Assembly (NCBI GenBank): GCA_900768675.1
Contig: CAAGDT010000200.1
Coordinates: forward strand, 1 to 7,327
Source of the DNA: Oscillospiraceae bacterium
GTDB taxonomy: Bacteria > Bacillota > Clostridia > Oscillospirales > Ruminococcaceae
Direction: 5' to 3'
DNA length: 7,327 nucleotides
The translations under genes were made by a program, and so were the position numbers. The stretch's first letter is position 1. Each line of letters opens with the position of its first letter. Positions 1 through 5,575 of the stretch are shown here, one piece after another. The notes under the pieces were generated by a model that worked only from the letters and a program-made list of their open reading frames with translations, was not told where the DNA came from and did not search any database.

Positions 1-34
1 ATAATATAACAAGATAGCAAATAAATCTGTATTT

Positions 35-139
35 AAGGCTGCCGAGAAATCGTCAGATGCTAGGAAGCCCCATAACGGCTAGGCTTTGTGCCTGCCGTTG
101 TGGGGGGGACGACGCCGATGGCGGTTTATCGACAGCCTG
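35..139 (+). repeat. 105 bp palindromic intergenic element, copy 1
   Basis: This copy aligns without gaps to the reverse complement of 7094-7198, with about 92 of 105 bases identical by hand count. The element is a nested palindrome. Its outer arms are near CAGGCTGTCGA on the left and TCGACAGCCTG at 129-139 on the right. Its core is a long hairpin in which CCCCATAACGGC (67-78 region) faces GCCGTTGTGGGG, with an inner AGGC/GCCT stem and a TTTGT loop. The left arm is degraded here (CTGCCGA instead of CTGTCGA). No coding capacity and no clear target-site duplication are visible. It resembles REP/BIME- or MITE-type dispersed elements, but I do not recognise a named family. It overlaps the upstream extension of the DUF554 reading frame, which argues against the earliest ATG of that frame. 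Confidence 0.85.
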
Positions 140-155
140 TTGCCTGCGGTAGAAT
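129..155 (+). promoter_or_regulatory. possible promoter at the repeat edge, upstream of DUF554 gene
   Basis: TCGACA at 129-134 (5/6 match to the -35 consensus, lying in the terminal arm of the repeat) and TAGAAT at 150-155 (5/6 match to the -10 consensus) are separated by 15 bases. That spacing is shorter than the usual 17. Nothing better is visible between the window start and the gene. This is a weak call. Confidence 0.2.
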
Positions 156-166
156 CTGCCGCAGGC
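142..166 (+). other. hairpin upstream of the DUF554 gene
   Basis: GCCTGCGG (142-149) pairs with CCGCAGGC (159-166). The stem extends inward through a T-G wobble, A-T and G-C to 11 pairs around an AAT loop. It is followed by TTACTTGC rather than a T run, so it is not a convincing terminator. It may be a leader hairpin or the remnant of a terminator from a gene left of the window. It lies directly beside the repeat and about 20 bases before the chosen start codon. Confidence 0.5.
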
Positions 167-186
167 TTACTTGCTTTAAGGAAAAA

Positions 187-909
187 ATGGGAACTATAAT
201 AAATACTGCCGCTGTTATTCTGGGCGCTTTGTTTGGAATGCTGCTGAAAAACGGGATAAAGCAGCGGTTCAACGATATTTTAATGTCTGCTCTCGGGCTT
301 GCAACAATGTTTATCGGCGCTTCGGGGGCGCTTGCGGGAATGTTGTCCGTGAATGAGGGTGGCGGGCTTTCCTCCGGCGGGGCTATGCTGCTTGTAATAT
401 CCCTTATCCTCGGCTCTCTTGCAGGAGAAGCCCTTAAAATAGAGGACAGACTTGAGAGCCTTGGCGACCTGCTCAAAAAGAAGGTAAAGGCAAAAGGGGA
501 CAGCCGCTTTACCGAGGGCTTTGTTACCGCCTCTCTTGTTATCTGCGTAGGCGCTATGGCGGTTGTCGGCTCGCTTAACGACGGGCTTACGGGGGATTAC
601 TCAACACTTTTGGTAAAATCTGCGCTGGACTTTGTGATTGTGCTGATTTTTGCCTCGGCTATGGGTGTCGGCGTAATGTTCTCCGCCCTGCCTCTTGCGG
701 TTTATCAGGGCGCAATCACTATTTTCGCTAAGTTTTTAGCCCCTGTTATGACTGAGAGCCTTATCGGAAATCTCAGCTACATAGGCTCGGCGCTTATTTT
801 CTGCGTGGGCGTGAATTTAGCCTTCGGGAAGAAGTTTAAGACAGGCAATATGCTGCCCGCTTTGCTTGTGCCGGTGCTTTACGAGATAATACTGCAATTT
901 ATAAAATAA
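187..909 (+). CDS. DUF554 family membrane protein (YdfK/YqgA-like)
   Basis: This is a 240-residue polytopic membrane protein of the DUF554 family (E. coli YqgA, B. subtilis YdfK), whose biochemical role is not established. The family opening MGTIIN is followed by hydrophobic segments at roughly residues 5-20, 34-54, 66-80, 112-130, 145-168, 170-188, 198-213 and 222-237. Recognisable family blocks are GSLAGEALKIEDRLE (76-90), CVGAMAVVGSLNDGL (120-134), the KSALDF stretch near 144-149, and GNMLPAL (220-226). The length matches the family norm of about 230-240. An in-frame ATG exists at 88, but the extra 33 residues are encoded by the palindromic repeat and hairpin and look unlike protein. AAGGA at 178-182 sits just before the ATG at 187, so 187 is chosen. 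The gene ends 16 bases before mscS and is probably cotranscribed with it. Confidence 0.88.
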   Translation: MGTIINTAAVILGALFGMLLKNGIKQRFNDILMSALGLATMFIGASGALAGMLSVNEGGGLSSGGAMLLVISLILGSLAGEALKIEDRLESLGDLLKKKVKAKGDSRFTEGFVTASLVICVGAMAVVGSLNDGLTGDYSTLLVKSALDFVIVLIFASAMGVGVMFSALPLAVYQGAITIFAKFLAPVMTESLIGNLSYIGSALIFCVGVNLAFGKKFKTGNMLPALLVPVLYEIILQFIK

Positions 910-925
910 AAAGGAGATAATAAAA

Positions 926-1795
926 ATGCTTTTAAGACTTTTAGCAGGCGAATTTGCTGAGGTTACGGAAAGTATTAACGGACTTAATAAGTTCATTTAC
1001 GATGTCTGGAACGGCTTTCTTGCTAAGCTTCCCACGATTATATTTGCAATAGTGCTGCTTATCGTGGGTATGCTGCTTTCAAAGCTTACCGTTAAGCTTA
1101 TGTCAAAGGCACTGGATAAATCAAGGCTTGACCTTACGGTAAACAGGTTCTTGAAATCCATAGTAAAAATCGCTCTGTACGTTCTGCTGATAACGGTAGT
1201 TCTTACGGTGCTTGGAGTGCCCACAACATCTATTATCACGGTAATAGGTACTGCGGGCGTTGCAATAGGTCTTGCCCTCCAGAACAGCCTTTCAAACCTT
1301 GCAGGCGGCTTTCTTATCCTGTTTTCAAAGCCCTTTGTCGTAGGCAGCTACATAAAGAGCAACGGGGAAGAGGGAACGGTTGACTCAATAAATATCCTGT
1401 ACACAAGGCTTATAACCGTGGACAACAAGGTTGTATATATTCCCAACGGTATGGCGGCAAATGCGGTCTGCATAAACTACAACGAGCTGCCCTTACGCAG
1501 GATTGACCAGATTATCTCAATCTCCTACTCCGAGGACTACGAGAGGACAAAGACCGCTATACTTACTGCCCTTGCAAAAGAACCGAAAATTATTACCGAG
1601 GGCGGAAATGCTCCTTTTGTGGCAGTAAGCGCACAGAGCGCAAGCAGCATTGATATTACGGTACGGGTATGGTGCAAATCCGGGGACTACTGGGACGTTT
1701 ATTTCTCGGCGGCAAGGCTTATCAGGGAGCAGTTCATAAAGGACAATATCGACGTTCCCTACAACCAGCTTGACGTCCATATCAGGAACGACTGA
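926..1795 (+). CDS. mscS: small-conductance mechanosensitive channel, MscS family
   Basis: This 289-residue protein is close to the size of E. coli MscS. In the family, a homoheptamer opens under membrane tension and releases solutes during hypo-osmotic shock. Hydrophobic helices lie near residues 33-53 (TM1), 78-97 (TM2) and 102-132 (TM3). The pore helix carries GTAGVAIGLALQNSLSNLAGG (split here as 108-118 and 119-128), the Gly/Ala-rich pattern that packs the pore. It is followed by the beta-domain start with KPFVVGSYI (135-143) and the signature YIPNG (171-175). The C-terminal cytosolic domain ends with VPYNQLDV (277-284), as in the family. AAGGAG at 911-916 lies nine bases before the ATG. 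The gene is tightly behind the DUF554 gene, suggesting a two-gene operon for membrane or osmotic homeostasis. Its exact conductance or solute preference cannot be read from the sequence. Confidence 0.93.
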   Translation: MLLRLLAGEFAEVTESINGLNKFIYDVWNGFLAKLPTIIFAIVLLIVGMLLSKLTVKLMSKALDKSRLDLTVNRFLKSIVKIALYVLLITVVLTVLGVPTTSIITVIGTAGVAIGLALQNSLSNLAGGFLILFSKPFVVGSYIKSNGEEGTVDSINILYTRLITVDNKVVYIPNGMAANAVCINYNELPLRRIDQIISISYSEDYERTKTAILTALAKEPKIITEGGNAPFVAVSAQSASSIDITVRVWCKSGDYWDVYFSAARLIREQFIKDNIDVPYNQLDVHIRND

Positions 1796-1796
1796 T

Positions 1797-1812
1797 TTGC
1801 AGGGAACTGCAA
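1797..1812 (+). other. GGAA-loop hairpin directly after mscS
   Basis: TTGCAG (1797-1802) pairs perfectly with CTGCAA (1807-1812) around a GGAA tetraloop of the GNRA type, starting one base after the mscS stop codon. It is followed by CAGCTTTT and a palindromic TTTTGCAAAA at 1817-1826. It could be a weak terminator or an mRNA 3' end stabiliser. The stem is short, so the role is uncertain. Confidence 0.4.
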
Positions 1813-1845
1813 CAGCTTTTGCAAAATCTGCTTTAAAACGATAAA

Positions 1846-1891
1846 CAGCGGGCGGAAAGTCAAGGAGAAAAAAACGCCCGCTGAAAATTTT
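1846..1891 (+). terminator. terminator-like inverted repeat after mscS
   Basis: CAGCGGGCG (1846-1854) and CGCCCGCTG (1875-1883) form a perfect GC-rich 9 bp stem with a 20-base purine-rich loop. AAAATTTT (1884-1891) follows. The loop is long and the T run is only four bases, so efficiency is uncertain. The position between mscS and the livK promoter fits transcription termination of the DUF554-mscS unit. Confidence 0.5.
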
Positions 1892-1980
1892 GTGAAAGAT
1901 TATCTTCGCTGGTATTCAGATTTTATAAAACATTTACAAAAATACAGCCGCAATAAATCGACAATTATGCTAATTTACTC

Positions 1981-2007
1981 TTGACAAAAGTCCTTAAATG
2001 CTATATT
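1981..2007 (+). promoter_or_regulatory. promoter for livK
   Basis: A perfect -35 box TTGACA (1981-1986) is followed by TATATT (2002-2007, 5/6 match) with a 15-base spacer. The alternative -10 TATTCT (2004-2009) would give a 17-base spacer with a poorer match. The upstream bases (1900-1980) are AT-rich and hold no supportable gene. Transcription from here would give a leader of about 80 bases before livK. This is the clearest sigma-70-type promoter in the window. Confidence 0.65.
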
Positions 2008-2016
2008 CTTAACGTA

Positions 2017-2055
2017 TGGGCGAAAGCCTAAGGGTAAAACAAAAAAATAATACCC
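2017..2055 (+). other. livK leader with GNRA hairpin and short inverted repeat
   Basis: TGGGC (2017-2021) pairs with GCCTA (2026-2030), including one G-T wobble, around a GAAA tetraloop. It is followed by GGGTA (2032-2036), which can pair with TACCC (2051-2055) across an A-rich loop. Both lie just downstream of the predicted promoter, so they would be in the 5' leader of livK mRNA. I could not match the arrangement to a known riboswitch class or to a T-box. It may simply stabilise the message. Confidence 0.3.
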
Positions 2056-2096
2056 GGGACAAAAGTTTGATACAACAGTGAAAGGAATGGTCATTT

Positions 2097-3323
2097 ATGA
2101 AGTCTTTCAAGAAATTTGCCGCTATGGCAGTATCCGCAGCTATGCTTTTAGCAGGCGCAGGCTGCTCACAGGGCGAAAACAAGCCTGCTGACGCAGCAGA
2201 CGGCGGTGCGGCAAGCACCGGCAACACAATCAAAATCGGCGGTATCGGTCCTGTAACAGGCGGCGCAGCTGTTTACGGACAGGCAGTTAAGAACGCTGCT
2301 GAGCTTGCGGTTAAGGAAATCAACGCAGCAGGCGGCATCAACGGTATGACAATCGAATTCAAGTTCGAGGACGATGTTCACGACGCAGAAAAGTCCGTTA
2401 ACGCTTACAACGCTCTTAAGGACTGGGGTATGGAAGTTCTTATGGGAACAGTTACCTCTACTCCCTGTCAGGCAGTTGTTGAGGAAACACACAAGGACAA
2501 TATGTTCCAGCTTACTCCCTCCGGCTCCGCAGTTGAGAGCATCAAGTACGACAATGCATTCAGAGTTTGCTTCTCCGACCCCAACCAGGGTGTTGCTTCC
2601 GCTATGTATATCGGTAACAACAAGCTTGCAAGCAAGGTTGCAGTAATCTACAACAGCTCCGATGTTTACTCCACAGGTATCTACGAGAAGTTTGCTGCTG
2701 AAGCTGCAAACCAGCCCTTTGAAATCGTTGCTGCTGAAGCTTTCACAGACGACTCCAAGACTGACTTTACAGTACAGCTCCAGAAGGCTAAGGACAACGG
2801 CGCAGAGCTTATCTTCCTTCCTATTTACTATAACGAGGCTTCCCTTATTCTCCAGCAGGCTGCTGCTATGAACTACAGCGTAAAGTACTTCGGCTGCGAC
2901 GGTCTTGACGGTATCCTTGCTCTCGAAAACTTCGACGTTAAGCTTGCTGAAGGCGTAATGCTCCTTACTCCTTTCGCTGCTGACGCAACAGACGACAAGA
3001 CAGTTGCTTTCGTAAATGCATACAAGGAAGCTTACGGCGATACTCCCAACCAGTTCGCTGCTGACTCCTACGACGCTATCTATATCATCAAGGCTGCTGC
3101 TGAAAAGGCAGGCATTACTGCTGATATGAGCGTTTCCGACAAGTGCGACGCACTCAAGAAGGCTATGACAGAGGTTACTGTTGACGGTCTTACAGGCAAC
3201 GGCATTGTATGGTCCGCAGAGGGCGAGCCTACAAAGGAGCCTAAGGCGGTAGTAATCGCTATTGAAGAAGTTAAGAACGACGACGGCACAACAGCTCTCA
3301 CAGGTTCTTACAAGGCTATGTAA
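2097..3323 (+). CDS. livK: branched-chain amino acid ABC transporter substrate-binding lipoprotein
   Basis: This 408-residue periplasmic-binding-protein type I receptor of the LivK/LIVBP family captures amino acid outside the membrane for the LivHM permease. A lipoprotein signal is visible: KK near residues 5-6, a hydrophobic core at 8-19, and a lipobox ending AGC with Cys23 as the lipidation site. A Gly/Ala/Ser-rich linker follows to about residue 43. The mature domain starts IKIGGIGPVTGGAAVYG (45-61). Ligand-binding stretches align with E. coli LIVBP at GTVTSTP (117-123), LTPSGSA (139-145), DPNQG (161-165), the IYYNEA segment (243-248) and GCDG (266-269). AAAGGA at 2081-2086 lies ten bases before the ATG. 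Codon use (ATC over ATA, AAG over AAA, GCT/GCA) differs from livH and livM and suggests high expression. The gene has its own promoter and is followed by a terminator. The exact ligand (Leu/Ile/Val or another small molecule such as an amide) cannot be fixed from sequence alone. Confidence 0.93.
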   Translation: MKSFKKFAAMAVSAAMLLAGAGCSQGENKPADAADGGAASTGNTIKIGGIGPVTGGAAVYGQAVKNAAELAVKEINAAGGINGMTIEFKFEDDVHDAEKSVNAYNALKDWGMEVLMGTVTSTPCQAVVEETHKDNMFQLTPSGSAVESIKYDNAFRVCFSDPNQGVASAMYIGNNKLASKVAVIYNSSDVYSTGIYEKFAAEAANQPFEIVAAEAFTDDSKTDFTVQLQKAKDNGAELIFLPIYYNEASLILQQAAAMNYSVKYFGCDGLDGILALENFDVKLAEGVMLLTPFAADATDDKTVAFVNAYKEAYGDTPNQFAADSYDAIYIIKAAAEKAGITADMSVSDKCDALKKAMTEVTVDGLTGNGIVWSAEGEPTKEPKAVVIAIEEVKNDDGTTALTGSYKAM

Positions 3324-3344
3324 TCGGTTCTGCAAAGACCTTTT

Positions 3345-3383
3345 ATATACCGCCGACGCTGAAATTATGCGCCGGCGGTATAT
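3345..3383 (+). other. strong hairpin downstream of livK
   Basis: ATATACCGCCG (3345-3355) pairs with CGGCGGTATAT (3373-3383). After one mismatch, CGC (3357-3359) pairs with GCG (3369-3371) around a nine-base loop. There are 14 pairs in all and no T run after it. This fits an mRNA 3' stabilising structure protecting the livK message, or a protein-binding palindrome. It lies 21 bases after the livK stop codon. Confidence 0.6.
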
Positions 3384-3402
3384 GTGGTTAAGGTAAGGCT
3401 GT

Positions 3403-3453
3403 AAAAAGGACGGGTTCCGGCAGATTTCTTGCCGGAATTGCCGCGCCTTTTTT
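3403..3453 (+). terminator. rho-independent terminator between livK and livH
   Basis: TTCCGGCA (3415-3422) pairs with TGCCGGAA (3430-3437) around a seven-base loop. CGG/CCG (3411-3413/3441-3443) and AAAAAGG/CCTTTTT (3403-3409/3446-3452) extend the stem, which ends in six Ts at 3448-3453. The flanking A run makes it potentially bidirectional. Its place inside the liv cluster implies that most transcripts from the livK promoter stop here, with read-through or a second promoter feeding livHMGF. Confidence 0.8.
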
Positions 3454-3469
3454 GTGCATTTTGTGCATT
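3452..3469 (+). repeat. two tandem 9-base repeats
   Basis: TTGTGCATT occurs twice head to tail (3452-3460 and 3461-3469), immediately after the terminator T run. It is short and could be chance slippage, or a pair of half-sites for a regulator of livH. No further copies are seen in the gap. Confidence 0.4.
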
Positions 3470-3490
3470 TCTCAAATTTTGCAAAAAACG

Positions 3491-3539
3491 GCTGATAACC
3501 GGCGATTAGTCCGCAGATAATGATTGCGGGTTAATCAGC
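3491..3539 (+). other. structured leader upstream of livH
   Basis: GCTGATAAC (3491-3499) can pair with GTT-A-ATCAGC (3530-3539, one bulged A), enclosing an inner stem CCGCA/TGCGG (3511-3515/3525-3529). The nested fold ends about 40 bases before the livH start. It could act on read-through RNA from livK or be a DNA-level palindrome near a second promoter. No known riboswitch core was recognised. Confidence 0.35.
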
Positions 3540-3550
3540 GGTCACCGGTC

Positions 3551-3556
3551 TATAAT
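3551..3556 (+). promoter_or_regulatory. possible -10 box for livHMGF
   Basis: A perfect TATAAT stands 22 bases before the livH start codon. At 15 to 19 base spacing there is no good -35 box; TTGCGG at 3524-3529 is 21 bases upstream. Transcription from here would begin almost at the ribosome binding site (AAAGGAA, 3564-3570). It is plausible as a secondary promoter behind the livK terminator, but weakly supported. Confidence 0.3.
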
Positions 3557-3578
3557 ATCCGTGAAAGGAAAATAATAT

Positions 3579-4463
3579 ATGAGCTTTCTCAACTATATAA
3601 TCAACGGCTTAAGCCTTGGCAGCGTTTACGCAATAATCGCCCTTGGCTACACAATGGTTTACGGTATAGCGAAAATGCTGAACTTCGCTCACGGCGACGT
3701 TATTATGATAAGCGGCTATGTGGTGTTTACCTGTATGAGCAGTCTGAAGCTTCCCGCCCTTGTCTCAATCCTTATCGCTATGGCGGTGTGTACCGTCCTT
3801 GGTATCACCATTGAAAAGGTTGCGTACAGACCACTTCGTGACGCTTCCTCTTCGCTGGCGGTTCTTATCACGGCTATCGGCGTAAGCTACCTGCTCCAGA
3901 ACGTAGCCCTTCTTATTTTCGGCGCAGATACAAAGATTTTCACCTCTGTTGTTGATATGGAGCCGCTCACCTTCTTTGACGGACAGCTTGTAATAAAGGG
4001 TGAAGCCCTTGTAACAATAATCGTCTGCATAATCATTATGATAGGTCTTACACTATTTGTAAACAAGACAAAGGCAGGACAGGCAATGCAGGCAGTATCC
4101 GAGGACAAGGGCGCAGCAAAGCTTATGGGTATAAACGTAAACGCAACTATCGCCCTTACCTTTGCAATCGGCTCTGCTCTTGCAGCAATTGCAGGCGCAC
4201 TTATGTGCTCCGCTTACCCGAACCTTACTCCCTATACAGGAACAATGCCCGGTATAAAGGCTTTCGTTGCAGCGGTTTTCGGCGGTATCGGCTCAATTCC
4301 AGGCGCTATGATAGGCGGTATTCTTATCGGCGTTATCGAGATTTTCGGAAAGGCGTATATCTCCTCCCAGATGGCTGACGCTATCGTTTTTGCAATTCTT
4401 ATAGTGGTTCTTCTGGTTAAGCCCTCGGGTATTCTCGGAAAGAACATTCAGGAAAAGGTATAA
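3579..4463 (+). CDS. livH: branched-chain amino acid ABC transporter permease LivH
   Basis: This 294-residue integral membrane permease is one half of the transmembrane channel that LivK feeds. Hydrophobic segments lie near residues 10-30, 38-54, 60-78, 92-114, 142-161, 190-212, 224-255 and 266-281. Family landmarks are the N-terminal NGLSLGSVYAIIALGYTMVYG (split as 9-18 and 19-29), MLNFAHGD (33-40), YRPLR (83-87), and the cytoplasmic coupling loop around SEDKGAAKLMGIN (174-186), which docks on the ATPases. The Gly-rich stretch AAVFGGIGSIPGAMIGG (231-247) follows. The length is close to that of E. coli LivH. AAAGGAA at 3564-3570 lies eight bases before the ATG. It is the first gene after the livK terminator and is followed 41 bases later by livM. 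Confidence 0.94.
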   Translation: MSFLNYIINGLSLGSVYAIIALGYTMVYGIAKMLNFAHGDVIMISGYVVFTCMSSLKLPALVSILIAMAVCTVLGITIEKVAYRPLRDASSSLAVLITAIGVSYLLQNVALLIFGADTKIFTSVVDMEPLTFFDGQLVIKGEALVTIIVCIIIMIGLTLFVNKTKAGQAMQAVSEDKGAAKLMGINVNATIALTFAIGSALAAIAGALMCSAYPNLTPYTGTMPGIKAFVAAVFGGIGSIPGAMIGGILIGVIEIFGKAYISSQMADAIVFAILIVVLLVKPSGILGKNIQEKV

Positions 4464-4504
4464 TTACGGCTCAGCCCTCAATCTGAGGAAAGGAAAGTTT
4501 AAAA

Positions 4505-5575
4505 ATGAAGAAAAACACCGTAAACAATTTAATAACCTACGGAATTGTGGTAGTCGGCTATATAATTTTTACCGTTATGGGTGCAACAGGCAACCTTTCA
4601 AGCTCAATGAAGGGTTATCTCGTGCCTATGTGTATTTACATAATTATGGCGGTTTCCCTTAACCTTGTAGTAGGTATCTTAGGAGAGCTTTCGTTAGGAC
4701 ATGCAGGCTTTATGTGTGCAGGAGCCTACTGCAGCGCAATTTTCTCCAAATGCACACAGGACATTATAACAATTGCTCCCTTACGCTTTGTGCTTGCTAT
4801 TCTTGTAGGTGCAGCTGCCGCAGCGATTTTCGGAGTTCTTATCGGAATACCTGTTTTAAGACTTCGTGGCGACTATCTTGCGATTGTTACTCTTGCATTC
4901 GGCGAAATTATAAAGAATATCGTAAACGTAATATATCTGGGAATTGACTCCAAGGGTGTTCATTTCTCAACAGAAAGCGCTATGGCTCTCGGACTTGAGG
5001 CTGACGGACAGATAATTATAAAGGGAGCACAGGGTATTTCCGGAACGCCCCAGGACGCAACTTTTACAGCGGGTGTAATTCTTGTTCTGCTGTCCCTGTT
5101 TATCGTCCTTAATCTTATCCATTCAAGGGACGGACGTGCAATAATGTCTATCCGTGACAACAGAATTGCCGCAGAGTCAATCGGTATCAATATCACAAAG
5201 TACAAGCTTATGGTATTTACGATTTCCGCCGCTTTAGCAGGCGCAGCAGGTGCGCTTTACTCCCACAACTTCGCAACCCTTACCTCTGCCGGCGACAAGT
5301 TCAACTACAATGCTTCCATTATGATACTTGTTTACGTTGTACTTGGCGGAATGGGAAGCGTAAGAGGCTCTATGATTGCGGCGATTATCCTTTATATTCT
5401 CCCCGAAAAGCTCCGCTTCCTGAACGATTACAGAATGCTGGTTTACGCAATTGTGCTTATTGTGGTAATGCTGTTCAACTGGAGCCCCAAGGCTATCAAT
5501 CTTAAGCAGGCTGTTATCGCTAAGGTAAAGGGAAAGTTCGGAAGAAAGGAGGCGGCGCTCAATGAACATGCTTGA
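4505..5575 (+). CDS. livM: branched-chain amino acid ABC transporter permease LivM
   Basis: This 356-residue permease partners LivH. Family landmarks are ELSLGHAGFMCAGAY (61-75), LRLRGDYLAIVTLAFGEI (118-135), the coupling loop RAIMSIRDNRIAAESIGIN (211-229) and the transmembrane/GAAGALYSH stretch near 246-254. The Gly-rich YVVLGGMGSVRGS (277-289) follows. Hydrophobic segments lie near 10-26, 38-58, 65-80, 92-115, 187-204, 234-252, 270-298 and 309-325. It is shorter than E. coli LivM but within the usual range for the family; the basic tail (335-348) is cytoplasmic. AAGGA at 4490-4494 lies ten bases before the ATG. Its last 14 bases overlap the start of livG, which points to translational coupling of permease and ATPase. 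Confidence 0.94.
   Translation: MKKNTVNNLITYGIVVVGYIIFTVMGATGNLSSSMKGYLVPMCIYIIMAVSLNLVVGILGELSLGHAGFMCAGAYCSAIFSKCTQDIITIAPLRFVLAILVGAAAAAIFGVLIGIPVLRLRGDYLAIVTLAFGEIIKNIVNVIYLGIDSKGVHFSTESAMALGLEADGQIIIKGAQGISGTPQDATFTAGVILVLLSLFIVLNLIHSRDGRAIMSIRDNRIAAESIGINITKYKLMVFTISAALAGAAGALYSHNFATLTSAGDKFNYNASIMILVYVVLGGMGSVRGSMIAAIILYILPEKLRFLNDYRMLVYAIVLIVVMLFNWSPKAINLKQAVIAKVKGKFGRKEAALNEHA

Noticed and set aside
1892..1984. 30-codon GTG frame in the mscS-livK gap
   Set aside because: The nearest AAGGAG (1862-1867) is about 24 bases away and inside the terminator-like loop, and the frame runs into the livK -35 box. It is probably chance.
2008..2096. T-box or known riboswitch in front of livK
   Set aside because: The leader is only about 80 bases, and no T-box sequence or recognised riboswitch core is present.
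2166..3335. 389-residue open frame antisense to livK
   Set aside because: It is Cys/Val/Leu/Ser-rich with no recognisable domain, no start signal, and lies opposite a strongly biased, clearly real gene. It is a by-product of the codon bias.
3524..3814. 96-residue + strand frame overlapping the start of livH
   Set aside because: Arg/Tyr-rich frame-shifted reading of livH and its leader. It has no family resemblance, and livH itself has the correct ribosome binding site.
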